Below, piece after piece: positions 42,941 through 55,700 of a stretch of 64,000 bases of DNA. Position numbers and translations under genes: made by a program. The DNA lies in assembly GCA_018873225.1 (NCBI GenBank), contig JAEILZ010000001.1, forward strand, positions 1,302,001-1,366,000, in the 5' to 3' direction. The notes beneath the pieces are model-generated. The model saw only the letters and a list, made by a program, of their open reading frames with translations, did no database searches and was not told the DNA's origin. Positions within the stretch are counted from its first letter, which is position 1; every line of letters begins with the position of its first letter. The DNA is from [Phialemoniopsis] sp. UDSM-2020. Its lineage: Eukaryota > Ascomycota > Sordariomycetes > Thyridiales > Thyridiaceae.

Positions 42941-45900
42941 ATGCCGAGCACCGTCTCGTCCAACACGAGAGCCACGCGCTCGAGGCTTTCCAGCCCGCAA
43001 AGGAAACCCAACGGGACAGCAGATGCTGCTCCGGCGTCGAACGGCACGGAGGCACCACAGAAGACTTTTATGCAGAGATGGCTCGAGCCGCCGGTCCAGA
43101 ATAAGGCGAGCTTTCAGGAGATAGGGCTGCAGCGGCACGGCGTGGTTGAGAACATGGCTCCTCTGGGGACTCTGCCCAAGGCTGCCATGTCCAAGAAGCT
43201 GATCGCGGCAGCGACGAGGGAGTCGTCTGTGGGACAGGACAACTTCACGCCAGTGAGCAAGAAGATTATCCTGAAGCGGCCCAACACCACCAACAATACG
43301 CCTGCCGCTGCTATTGTTGCCGCGCCTGCCGACGAGGAGCCCGAAGCACTGACAGTACCCCCCAAGCGTCGCAATTTTGCTATCAAGATTGTGGACGACG
43401 ACGACAACGACGGTGATTACAAACCAAAGCCGTCGGCAGCGGTTCAACAGCCTGCAGCGGCTCCCTCGTCACCCTCGGCGGGGCGGATCAAAGTCACGCG
43501 CAGAAGCCTGGCAAAGTCCAGCCCTCCACGCCCTGCCTCAGATCCTCTGCAAACAACAATTGTGGCAGACGAAAATCTGCCACGGAGCGAAAATCAACAG
43601 GAGGTCGATAAAGTGGTCGAGGCCGCTGTGGACGAGGCGATTAATCATTTTCGCTACCCTACAGCGTGGGCCCTGCGGACCTTGTATGACGAAAACTCAT
43701 CAAATCCTCACTTTGTGTCCATGGTTGAGCAGGTCTTCCAGCAGACCGCCACTCCAGACACGCTCAGGAAATTTCAACGTCTGATCCACGATAAGAAAAA
43801 GGAAGGCAAGAAGGAAGACAAAGCCTGTTATTATTTCATCCCGCCATCCACCAACAGTCGCTTCACTCCTCACAAACCCCGACCTGCACCCTATGGTCAC
43901 CTCGTCAAGCTCGAGATGCCCAGATTGAGCGCCTCTGAACCTGACGTGCATGTGAGCAAGAAGATCAAGACGGGCAAGACGCGCAGCACTCCTGCAAGCG
44001 GTAAGAAGGCCAGCAGCAACGGCGTCAACGGCATCATGGCTTCGGCACCTCACCTCGAGTCTCCGCTGCGCAATCGCGGACGGCGTCTGTCGACCGGCAG
44101 CGACTCATCACTCTCATCAGCCCAGTCCGTCTCGCCTCCGGACGAGTTTGAGGACGAGCAGGATGGCCTTGGTGGTGCCGTGGCTGGGCCGCCTAGCGTA
44201 TCCGGAGGCTCGCCCTCTCGCGCACCAGCCGCGACCCAGCCAATAGCGTCCCGGGTGCGATCTGTGGCAGCCAAAAAGAATGGGGACGTGTCTCCCACAC
44301 CAAACCCCAACTCTCCTTCTTCCAACCCAGACTCGGCTGCTCCCGGTATGCCTGCTCTCATCGATGAGCCTATTGCCTTTCCCAATCTCCAAGCCGCAAC
44401 TTCGTCACGAAAGACGCGTCGGAGTGAGAAGACCTCCCCTTCTCCTGCACCAAACACCATCAAATTCCCCAGCAGGTTTGGACCTGTTGAGGACATAGAC
44501 GACAAGTCCCGGTTCAAGGCTCTGTCGCGCAACTGCTCAGAGAGCCTCAAGAACGCTCCAGAGAGCTTCGTACGGGGTGGCGGCCAAAGCAACGGTCGTG
44601 GTAGCTCGGTGCCGGCCAAGCGCAAGGCCGCGACAGAGCTGGATGAAGCCGAGGTGGCTACACCCAAGCACCAGCAGCTGCAGCAGGCGCGGGGGCCGAC
44701 GACGCGAAGCACGAGATCGTCGCGAAAGCGTGCTCACGATGATGTTGATGATGAGGCTTCGCCCACGTCCATCAGTTTCCCGCCACCGCCACCGCCGGAG
44801 GCTTCGAGCTCTCGACTGAACTCGCGTGCGGGAACGCCCAACCCTCGCGCCAACAAGAAGGCACGAACCGGACCTCGCGTCAAAAACTCGTAAGTCATTT
44901 CTCTCTTCATCTCCTTCCATCACTTTAGGGTTTCAGGCACAAACAGGCATGCCATCATCGTGTGGTGTCGCTTGGCATGGCTACTTGGGCTTGGCTACTC
45001 TGGGCAGCCTGTGTGGCCGTCTTTGTCTCGAGAGCAAGAGGCGATTCGAGTCATCACGGCGTGGCAGAGCGCATTCGTGTCTCATGCTATTACTGAAAAA
45101 GGACAAGATGCTGACAAGTATTCTTTTATTATATACAGACCCATGAAGAAGAAGGCAGGCCCGTCAGCAGGTGTTCCTCGGGCCAGTGGAGAGCGTGGCA
45201 GTCCTGTGGCCAACGGACCCCCAAACAACCAGGTAAGTTTGGTTGGTTTGCAGACGCGTCAAGTGTTCTTTCATCCTTTTCCCCATCACCCCAGTGTTCT
45301 TGCCATGTCTTTCATCGGTTTCTCTGTTGTCATGGGAACTTTTTTTCCCCATTTCACAAGGATGCACAACATGGTGCAGAGGGGAGCAGCGAGACAGACA
45401 AGCACCAGGCAGTGCCAGTGCCAGTTTGTTGCTGTCAACCCAGATTTTTTTCCCACTAGCCCCGACGATCTGCCAGATCATTTACCCAGTGCTTGGCCCC
45501 CCTGCTTGCTTGCTCGTTTCTGTTTCACAACCCAAAACACGCCATCCTCATGACTGACGAATATGATTTTCAGGACGAAAATGACGACTACTGCTCTTCG
45601 TGCGGCGGTAATGGCGAGCTAGTCTGCTGCGATGGATGCACCCGCGCGTTCCACTTCAAATGCGTGGATCCTCCGCTGCTCGAGGGCGCCCTGCCCGACG
45701 AGTGGTATTGCAACGTCTGTCTCGTCACCCGCAACCCCGCAGCCTTGACCCAGTACTCGGGCTGCTTTGGATCTCTCATGAACCACCTCGAGAAGAAGAA
45801 CTCTAGCGCCTTTCGTCTTCCTGGTGATGTTCGCGGCTACTTTGAGGGCGTCAAGACGGGCACTGACGGCGAGTATGAGACTATCGCGCCACCCGTCTCC

Positions 45901-47493
45901 AAAACCAAGTGAGTGCATACCATTTTGTTTCCCCTTTGTCCCAGGCCTCAAGAGAACTGCCGCGCGCAGCGTGGTGTGCCGCCCGCGCCACCCTCGCCAA
46001 AATTTGCAAGGAACACATTCCCAACAAATCCCCTTCCTCCAACAGCATTTCCCTATTTTGTTCCTGGCCCCCCCTGTCGTCTTACTGGCGATGAACCCAC
46101 ATGCATCGCCCGCTCCTCGGTCACTGCTTTGTCTCGGTATGCATCAATACTAACCTTCGCCCTAGGAAACGTGGAGTCTATGATGATCCTCCCGACTTCT
46201 TCAGGATTCGGACGTCCGAGGGCAAAGCTACTCTGTGCCATAGCTGCAACACCTCGGCCACTGACAACCGGCCGATCGTTCCTTGCAGTCTCTGCGGCCT
46301 CTGGTGGCATATTGACTGCCTCGACCCTCCACTTGCCAACCCTCCTGTCCTGAGGACTTGGGTATGCCCTGCACATGTTGACGACCTGCTTGCCTCACTG
46401 CCTGATAGCCTGGCCCCGGCGCACAAGTTCCGGAAGATTAAGGGTGCTTCCGTGATCAAGCCGGCCTTCCGCCGTGGCACCGTCAACAATGGCTTCATCG
46501 AAATTGACGATGACCCGGTGACGGACGCGGCTAGCGGATGGAATGATGTCGGTAGCTTCGGCCGTTTGTACCGCTTGCCCGCCACGGGCGTCAAGCTCGA
46601 CTTCATCTCTCGGTAAGTTCTGGTTATCTCTTTACCGATACGCAATGAGTACTGACCAATTACACAGGGTACACCAGGATCGTCGTCGCTTCAGAAAGTC
46701 TACCCAGCCGGTCCAGCCCCGTCATGAGGCCGCCGTGCCGGTCCAGCCCACGCAACAGGACTCTTACCTTCGCGACAGCCGGATGATTGATCAAGCGCAG
46801 GCTGCTCAGACCTTCCGAGCAGCGACTGGACACGTCAACGTTCTAGTCGAAGCATTGCTAGCGGAGGCCGACCCAAGCATCCTTGCCGTCATGGCTCGCG
46901 GCAATCCCCTGAACATTGAGATTAGCACTCCCATGGCTGCAGCTGACCTGCACGCTCTTCAGGCTGCCCGTGCCCAAATGGAGGCTATGATGGCTAGCAT
47001 TGACCAGAGACTTCAGACGGCAGATGCAGACGCCGACGAGCAGCGAAGTGGTATTGCCGCGTCCACTCCCGCAGCCACAACTCCCAAGCCGGATGAGTCA
47101 GCCCCAACTCTGGAGGGACAGGAGGTCAGCGGCAATGGCATCGTTGTCAAGACGGATGCCAACTCGCCTAGCAATGCAGAGTTGGAGGCTGTCGCTATGG
47201 CCACTCCGGCTGCGACTACCGCCACGGAGGAGAAGCAAGACATTGCCGATATTGACATGGCGAGCAACCCAGGCGATGTTCTGGGCGACGGAGAAACTCC
47301 CAAGGCCAAGGTCAACGCCAGTGGCGGCGGTAAGCTCGACCATAAGGACGTCATGCTCACGCCTTCAACTTCCCCCATGGCAACTCAAGTTGAAGCCGAT
47401 GCCAACAATGGCAGTACGAACATTGTTGCTGAGCCCAAGACTGAGGCCGACAAGTCCGGGTCTGGAGCAGACTGGGAGATGAGCATGGACTAG
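42941..47493 (+). CDS. double PHD-finger protein, Rco1-like subunit of Rpd3S deacetylase
   Basis: 1216 residues in five exons: 42941-44889, 45139-45232, 45574-45908, 46166-46612 and 46668-47493. The long first exon is disordered (Pro/Ser/Lys-rich). Two PHD fingers follow: PHD1 at about 688-735 (CSSCGGNGELVCCDGC...FHFKC...WYCNVC) and PHD2 at about 817-870 (CHSCNTS...CSLCGLWWHIDC...WVCPAHV), with a Sin3-interacting-like segment between them. This PHD-SID-PHD layout matches yeast Rco1 / S. pombe Cph1, which with Eaf3 brings the Rpd3S histone deacetylase to transcribed H3K36-methylated chromatin. The tail is acidic and Ala-rich. Introns 1-3 are long (249, 341 and 257 bp); intron 4 is 55 bp. The name rco-1 is avoided because in Neurospora it means the Tup1 homologue. 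Confidence 0.85.
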
Positions 47494-49138
47494 GAAGTCA
47501 GCGAATGCACGGGGCCGGTCTCATACGGCAGACCTTGACACCGACAATAACTTACGACCACTATATCCTTTCCTCCTTATTACGACAGGCGACATGACAC
47601 ATGGAGCGAGCATTATCATCGCTTCATTGCAAACCCGGTCGCATGAGACACTACCTCATCATATAACACATTTTCCTTTTTTCCTTCACATGGCCGAGCA
47701 GACAACAGTCTGATTCGGTACACCAAGAGGAGCGCACTCTACATGCATGATCACACATCACGGGCGTTTATTCACGGATTCAAGGAAGAGAAAAGACAAT
47801 AGAGATAGCGGGAGATATCTGGAAGAGCGAAGGGGGACCAAGACTTTGGTGCGCACCTCTGGCGGCCCCCGCATCCTTGCCTTCTCTTCTCCTCCCAGAG
47901 GCAAGAGAGGACTAATGGTCTTTTCCCCACCAGTTTGTACTTTTACACATGAATAGTCAGCAGAGATGAAGATACACATAGCCAGCGCATGCTTCGCGTG
48001 TCCTGCTGCGCTTACTTTTGCCTCATTCCGAAGCACGTCTTATCTTCCTCTTCTTGCAAGGCTGCTGCTGCCTTAAGAGTCCTTTCCCTTCTCCGTAGAC
48101 AGGTGGAATGGAGACTTACATGGGAAAGGGAAAAGAAATCCCCGCAAATAGGAAATCTGTCTCCTTGAAGTTCTTCTTGCTTGGCTCGGTGATACTGCGC
48201 ATGTGACGTGTATGATCTTCTCGAACTTCGTTGATTTATCAACACACAGGCAGTAGAGATAGATGTTTGTACAAGTCGGAGGAAGAGATGTGTTTATTGA
48301 TCTTCGAATTGCTTCATATCATATATCGTGACAAGAAAAAAAATGACAGAAAGATATCTAGTCTAAAACCGTACAAGGATTGCGAGACACAGACCTCGTC
48401 ATACACGCACGAATACCGCTCGTTCCAAGCTGGCAACTTGAAGCAGCCGAAAAAGGCAAGGGAGAAAAGAACATCAAGAAAGCTAGCTAAAAATCTGGAA
48501 TTTTCGTTTCTGCAATCATCGGCCTATGGAATGGATATCCGCTGGCTGTCCACAGAGATCTCCTTTTGATCCCGCCCTTTTTTCGCTCTGGGCAAGGCGT
48601 AGGCGCGCAAGCAAAGCGAGTGGTATGGTATGCATATTGTATGGAAAAAAAAACAAGTCCCTTCTTTCTCTTTTCCCATCCCTCTTCACCCCTTTCCAGC
48701 CTTGGAAGAAATCCGCAAATCCCTTCGCCTAAATCACCAACCACCCCTTTGGTATTTGACACCTTCTGTCTCTCATGATATAGCTATAGACGACAAAGAG
48801 GTCCCAAGAAGAAAATGGTCGAAGAAAGCCTTGCCTCCCCTGGCAAAACAGACTCTACAAGAAGTGAAAGTTCGTGGGGTACCACCTCGCAGAGGTTGAT
48901 CCCAAAATCCTCGAAGATCGAATTTTGATCCTGAAGGTAATAACCGTACACAGACCCAAGATGGTCTATTGTGTACATGTAGCTTGAATCAAGAGACATG
49001 ATCTCTTTGTCTCTGGTCTCGTAGTCTATGTGCAATGAAAGACCGTGGATCCGACTATGCTGACAAGCAACAAGACGAGTCGACATCGATGTGATTCAAG
49101 TAGGCCCTCCTCGCAAGAAAGTGGTGCGGCGGAATAAT
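47494..49138. other. intergenic between convergent genes, 1.6 kb
   Basis: 3' flanks of the PHD gene (+) and the PUF gene (-). There are several A-rich runs but no coherent gene. Confidence 0.65.
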
Positions 49139-52100
49139 TTATCTCTGTTCCAGAGTCAGCCTCCTTGCGCATCATCCATATTTGACAGATCAACTTACCC
49201 GTCCACGTCTGGCGTTGACTCCTTCCTGCATGTACGCCATGTTTTGGGCACCGCCTCCCATACCGCTATATCCATAGCCACCCATTCCCATCCCATAGGC
49301 AGCAGGTGCTCCAAACCCGGGCGCGCCGTTGGGCATAGCAGGCATCTGGCCACCAGGGGCCGGTATCGGGCTACCGTTGGAGAGGCTGGGGTTGCGATAC
49401 TGATCAACAGACGGGCTCGGGCTGTTGAATCCGGCAAAACCTGCCTGCATCTGAGGGAAGTAGTTGTTCATCGGGGGTGTACCACGCGACATCATACTCT
49501 GCTGATACTGGAGCTGCTGAACATTGACAGGAGGCATCGAGGGGTTGCCAGCGTTGTACATTGAGGCCTGAGGGGCGCCGTACTGAGGGAATTGCTGCAT
49601 ACCAGGCTCCACACTGTCGCTTCGGGGGGCACCATAGCCCATGTCGTAGTTTGACGGCGTCGAGGTCTGGTTCATGGCATTGTAGTACTGGCCGTTGTTA
49701 CCGAACTGCGCCTGGGCGGCCTGCTGCTGCTGCTGCTGCTGCTGTTGTGCCTGCTGCGATTGCTGGGGGTGGTGGTGGTGATGGGCGTTCATGTTATTCT
49801 GCCTTGACGCCGGTCGTTGCCTCTCGTTGGTAGAGCTGTGGTCTCGCGAACCACTACCACCGCCTCCGCTCCGCGTCGACAGGCCGACCTCATCCATGAG
49901 ACGCTTGTAACCCTGGCCCGGCTGCGCCTTGATTCGAAGCAGTACATTCTTGACATTCTCAACAACTTGACCACGGATGCTCTCGTCGAAGAACGGGGTC
50001 GTCAAAACCTTGAAGATGAGGGTCGCACCGCATGCATGGTCACTCAAGATCGCCTCCAGTACCTGGTCGTTCGGGGTGAAGAACAAGGCCTTGAGTATTG
50101 TGTCTCGTGCCTCCGGTTCGGCCTTCTGGTTAATAACCTTCAGGACAGTCAGGTAGGCAACCTTGTGCGTGCACAAGTGGACAAGATACGGCACCAGCTG
50201 AGGCGAAAGTACCGTGCGCCGTTGGGGGAATGTGCAGGTATCCAGGAACCAAGTCAAGAGGAGGGCGCCGTTGGCATTGGTGGCAAGCTGAACACTGTGT
50301 AGGGCGATAGCAGCTGCCAGGAGCCTCTGCTGATCCTTAGTGGAATGGTGACTCTCGAGACAAGCGCGCATGGCTCGGGCGCCGTAGCGGCCTTGCGCTA
50401 CCTCCCACATTCTGCTGAGCATAGTCTCAAAGATGAAGTCGTTATACGGAGCTCCAAATTTGAGACAGCCCTGCAGGACGTAGTTACCATACTGGTCCAA
50501 AAATAGGGGGATGGTGTACGGGTGAAGATGCTCGACAATCTGCATCATCTGGGCCGGGGTCTTGCAGACGTCAATGATCTTTTGCGCCGCCCAGGTGCCA
50601 TTCTTGTGTACACCAATCTCGGCCATGTGAGGTGAGATCTCGGCCAGCATAGCATCTCGCAGCTCATCAGAGCAGTGCTCGAAAAGCTTCTGCACCACTG
50701 TGTTGCCGAGATAGTCAGAAGCCAACTCTGCAATTTCTGGCAGCATGTCGACAGCGATGTTCTCGATCTCTGCTTGCGAGAGGCTCTGGTTATCAATCCT
50801 CTTACGAATGTCCCGAAGCTTGGGGGCGTCATGCACACGAGTGTGAAGCGGCTCCTTGATAGGCGGGATCTCGTCAACAAATGTCTTGAAGTCGATCGAG
50901 GACTGGAGGTTGCGAGAGATACGGAATGACTCCTCTTCGGTCGCCCCAAACTGCTTTACGATGCTCATGATGTCCGCCGTCATTTCATGCAGAGGGGCAA
51001 CTCTTGGGGTAGCGTTGGATGTCTGCGGAGCTGGTGCAGAACTAGCCGCGCTGGAGCCAGCCGCCTGAGATCCGTCCTGGCCCTTCATGAAGGGGTCAGG
51101 GCTGGGAGAGGGGAACGCGCCATCGTGGCCGGGGGTGTTTGAGGCCGAGGGCGGTTTAGCAAAGTTGATCCGAATAGGACCGGCGCCCGGGAAAATCTCC
51201 TTGCCGTTCATGCCAGCCTTTGCTGCAACAGCACTGTCAATTCTTTCAAAGTTGACGAAACCACAGCTCTTGTGGGTCAAAACCCTGGCAGATGAAATCG
51301 GACCGTACGACTTGAACATCTCTGTCAGAGTCGAGGTGGTCGTGGACGTCGGGATGCTCCCGAGCCACAGCGCACTGGTCGGGCCCTCGAGACCTTGCTC
51401 ATCGGCACTAAGGAGGCCGTTGTTGCGGCTGTTGGACCTGCCAAGGGACATGGCAGCGACAGCCTGCGGGAGATCATCATACTCCTTCTCATCCTGAAGC
51501 CGGATGTCGGCCGCTGTAATACTGCTGTCTAGACGTGAGGGAGTAGGGTAGTAGCCGCGCAAAAGCCTAGAGCCTGGAGTGTCCAGGACGCCGGCCGTCC
51601 GAGCACGAGGGCGGTTGACAGCAGCCTGGCTGGCGAAAGCCTGGACGGCAAGATTGTGGTTGTGAATTGCAGCATTGGTCGCGGCCAGCTGGTCCTGCAG
51701 ATGTGCGTACTGGCTCTCAAGTGTCATACTATCGACATCATACTGGTCGTCGTCATCATCAGCGTACTTGTCCTTATTGTTGACCGAGTAGGAGCGGAAG
51801 CGACTGGCAGACTTGGTCTCTGCCAGGGCCGGGTGGTACGGGACTGCAAGCGTCGCCCTAGGCTGCTGCGGTGTCTCGGCAAGCCCCAGGTAATCAAGGG
51901 TCCGCATATGCACATCAGACTCGGCAGTTCCTTCCCTGGAGAAAGATGACTGCGCTGGCGAGCTGGGGCCATTCGATCCAATACTGGCAATGCTTGCCAG
52001 GGTAGAAGCCCTCTCTCTGCCGGTGGGGTTCCAGCTGCTGAAGAGGGACGGTCCAAACGGCGAGTTTGAGCCTGGTATGTGAGCGAAGGGGCTGCGTTGA

Positions 52101-52788
52101 GGCATGGAGCCAGCCCGCAGGCGTGAGAGCAAGGTGGTGTGTGAGGCGGTATTGTCGACAGGTTCAAGGCCCGGGGAAGGTGATTTGAAGGGACTCTGAG
52201 AGGGGGTCGGCCTGGAAGACTTGGAGGCCATCTGCTGCATGTTCAACAATCCATTTCCAGCGCCGCCAGGAGAGAATCGGGAAGGGACGGTACCCGCGCG
52301 AGCACGCCGAGTCTGCGGGAGGCTATCTGGGGTAGGAAGCTGGGCAAAGTCGGGAAACCCGTCTGTAGGCGACTCGGGGATGTTTTCGCGCAGTGGTGTA
52401 GAGTTTCCGCTGGTAGGCGGACCTCCCCACGGATGGAGAGGCATTCCTGATATACCTTCTTGAGCTTGGATTTCACGGGCTCTGGAAACGAGGCAAACAC
52501 GAGTTAGCAACGGGGTTTGGCATGCGTTTGATAGCACGAGAAGTTCGGGGCATACCGTTTTGAGAACAATCTGCTGGAAGCACCCATCTCGTGCGATGGA
52601 GAACCAGCCCCGGATCGCGTGGTACCAGACATCTTGGCAGACGAGGACAGGCCGGGAGGCAAGCCAAAAGGCGACCGGATGGCACTGCCGACCGAGTCGA
52701 CCGGTGATGTGTTTGAGGTTGGGGAATTGCGCCCTTGACCTTGGGCGAAGTGGCCGATTGTCAAGTGATCAGATCTAGAAGATGACAT
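49139..52788 (-). CDS. RRM + PUF RNA-binding protein, Jsn1/Puf2 type
   Basis: 1173 residues in three exons: 52788-52556, 52481-49199 and 49144-49139. Introns are 74 and 54 bp. The last coding exon is only AGA TAA, giving a C-terminus GRR. The N-terminal third is Ser/Pro-rich. One RRM lies at about 440-515 (SALWLGSIP ... SCGFVNFERIDSA ... RINFAKPP). Pumilio repeats span about 640-915 (DYLGNTVVQKLFEHC, KNGTWAAQKIIDVC, QYGNYVLQGCLKFG, RYGARAMRACLESH). The tail has His and Gln runs and is Gly/Met/Pro-rich. RRM plus PUF is the Jsn1/Puf2 arrangement of yeast, whose members bind 3' UTRs of mRNAs for membrane and other proteins and regulate their decay and localisation. Several repeats carry altered RNA-contact triplets, as usual for this subfamily. 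Confidence 0.9.
49721..49746 (-). repeat. CAG (polyglutamine) microsatellite in the PUF gene
   Basis: CTG units on the plus strand, read as CAG on the coding strand, give a glutamine run in the C-terminal tail. The pure triplet tract is likely length-variable. A CAC/CAT histidine run lies just N-terminal to it. Confidence 0.8.
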
Positions 52789-55700
52789 TATGGATTATGG
52801 TATGCGGTCCTCATCAGGTCAGACAAGAGAGGCGCCGCTGCTCCGGACGAGACGTATATTATCGCCCTATTAGCTGCTGGGTCAAGGCCCAATGTCGCTG
52901 AGGCGAGTGTCTATCTTCGATTGCTGTTGAGCAGAGTCTCTCGGCTCTGTCGTAAGGGGATGTCGTGGCTTGAGAGGAAGCTTGAAATCGTGTTTCCAAG
53001 GTCCCTGACACACAGCGCCCACGAGCTCGAGTAGAGGTCTGGCTCAAAAGGAGTGGCAGGCCGAATGTAAAATCGACCAGTATCGTTCAAATCACAGGCT
53101 GGTATCGCAACGGGCTGAATGTGTTCCCTTGGTGTCTCGTCGGTGAAAGGGACAGACAAACGTGGTCAAGACAATCAGCTCGTGGTTGCAATGGGAACAG
53201 ATGTGCCGAGCGAAGGAATGTCGGAGAGAAGATGGGGATTGGCCGTCCTCGCAAAGATGGATCGCCGGGGAGCTATATACGATTGGTCTTTAAAGGGTTG
53301 GACAAAGCCACCGGGAGGAGGAGGAGGACGAGGAGGATGTTGGAGGTAGGCAGGGTTTGGTCGACAGCTGGCTGTGATGATACGGGAAGAGTCCAGATTG
53401 GTGCTGCTTCCCTAGCTTCCTGGTGACCCGCAAGGCTTGGTCTGCTCGATCAAGGGGGGAGAGGGGCGTTGAAAGAGAGAGAAAGACGGAGCGACGCAAA
53501 AAGAACAAAGGTCACAGTTCAATATACAGGCTGTATTAGATGGAATTGAGCCTGGAGAAGGAGATAGAGAGAGGGCATGTAACATGCGAAGGATGAGAAA
53601 ACGAAAAGAGAAAAAAGTGAGGAAAAGCAAGGCCTTTGGTTTGGGTGCCTGACTAGGAGTTGTGAAAGGTTGGTACTTTACGGAGAGGTAAAGTAGAGGT
53701 TGGAAAAAACGGGGGGGCTTTTGCGTGAGAGTTTGAGGAGGTCCAAATTGGATGGGATTTGATGGGGACAGACAAGACCTAAGCACCAAAAGGTGACAGG
53801 GGTGGCATTGCTGATTAGCGCACTTCTAGCTTGGGTTGGAACAGGCACTGCAGGGCTGTCCCTCAAGTAAGGTACCTGAACCGCCCTGTATGGACAGCTG
53901 CTGCGTGCCACTAAGAAGCCGTAGAGGCGTAGGCTTGCCAGGGGACAGGGGTCTTATGTCCGCCATAGCCAGTGCTGTGCCTGTGCCTCTTGTGCCTGTA
54001 CCTCAATGTGCCACTTTTTTCCCTCCCGGCGGATGGCCAGAGTCCACAGAGGGGCCACAGCCAAGGTGGATGAAACTGGCGTTGGAATGTTGTCGTGGGC
54101 GAGTGCGTAATGGGACATCATGTATGCAGTGATTCGTCTTCTTATTCTATTGTGCTGCTTCAGTAGATACCTGAACACGAGACCTGTTGTATCTACTAAT
54201 TCTTCAAGATCAGTAAGTAGCGGTAGGTAGGAAGAGCAGATTATATCTTCATCGAAGCAATACATGAATCATGGCCACACCCACTCTTTCACTCACTGCA
54301 GCTCCGATCTCAAGAGACCTTGCAGCAAGCCACCTGTCAATGGGCGCTGGAATATTCTCCGGTTGCGACCAGAAGAAAGGAACACAGATCGAGTGACCCC
54401 GGCTTGCCTGGCTGCTTCCACGTCTCTGCCTCTGTTATCATTCGCACGGTCAATATGCACGACTGGATGTACAAGCCGAGCAGCGGGCACAGAGTTCTAC
54501 CCGATGGCCTACAGTACCTTATCTTGGCCTCTTCGTTTGAACAGAAGCAGGCTGTGCCGTATCAGAGACAAGAGCAGTCAAGACAAAACTCTGCTCCTCG
54601 TCTTAGCATTCCTTCGTGCACTGAGTTATCATCGTGCATGCAATACCTGCTCAAGCCAATATCGACAAAAGCTTCCCAGAGAATGATCTCCCCCCACCCA
54701 CGCCCGCCGCATAGCACATCATAAAGCAGCCAAAAGAGGATCCTGCGGCAGAGCGACATGCAATGATGGCACATAATCTGGAAAAGCCAGGCTTTCATGC
54801 ATCCAAAGATCCTCGCATGTCAGAACCAGGCCAGCCCCCATTGCCAATCTGGGTGATCGGAGCCGCGTGCCCCAAACCAATCGGGCCACCAGCATTGGCT
54901 CCCAAAACCGCCTTTCCGCTGCCCATTGCCCTTTTACGGAGGCGGGCACGGGCTGGTGGCCTGCATCTGTGCCAAGTTCTCCTCTTTTGAGTCTTGGGTA
55001 TCAGGGGTTGAGAATCTACCTACGTAGATGGTCAAGGGCAAGGCCAGATGGAAACAGGGGCACATCTGGGGAATCATTATACTCCGTATGTCACCGTCGC
55101 GCGCCAGGGACACGTAAAACGAATGAGTGTATTGCAATCTCAAAGTCAGGGGCACAGAGGAATGTGTGCACACGGTGTCTGTGACAGTCGCCCATCCCGG
55201 GGATTCCCCGCGACTTTGGAGCATAGCCAACGAGACGCAAAAGAAGGTGCTGTAAAGGATTCATCCCATCAAAGGGAAGACAGCCACTTGGGACGAACGG
55301 GACAAGACATGATGGCAAACCAGGGGGGGTGTGATCCCAGGTCGGTGAAGCCAAGCCCTCTCTATCTCTCTACCATTCTCAGACCTAAGCACGGTACCAA
55401 GCAATTCAATAAGAAGAGCTCTTTTGCTCTCGACCACCACCCTTCCTTGCTCGTCTCTCCTCAGGAATTCCACGAACTTCATGCGGGAGAGAGGGGTGCC
55501 CACCCAATCAGGCGGGAGAGCGGCCACTTTGTTAGAGGATCTGCTAAGATTCTGAAACATCGCCCTAGCTCGCCCTCCCGCATGATTCAGATGCACAAGT
55601 GCCTGTGTCCTGTCGAAAGCTGCCACCCAGGGGATGGATGGCCCACCCTGCCCGGCCCGGTACCACTGGCTGATCTGCACGGCGGCTCATCACCTCTCTT

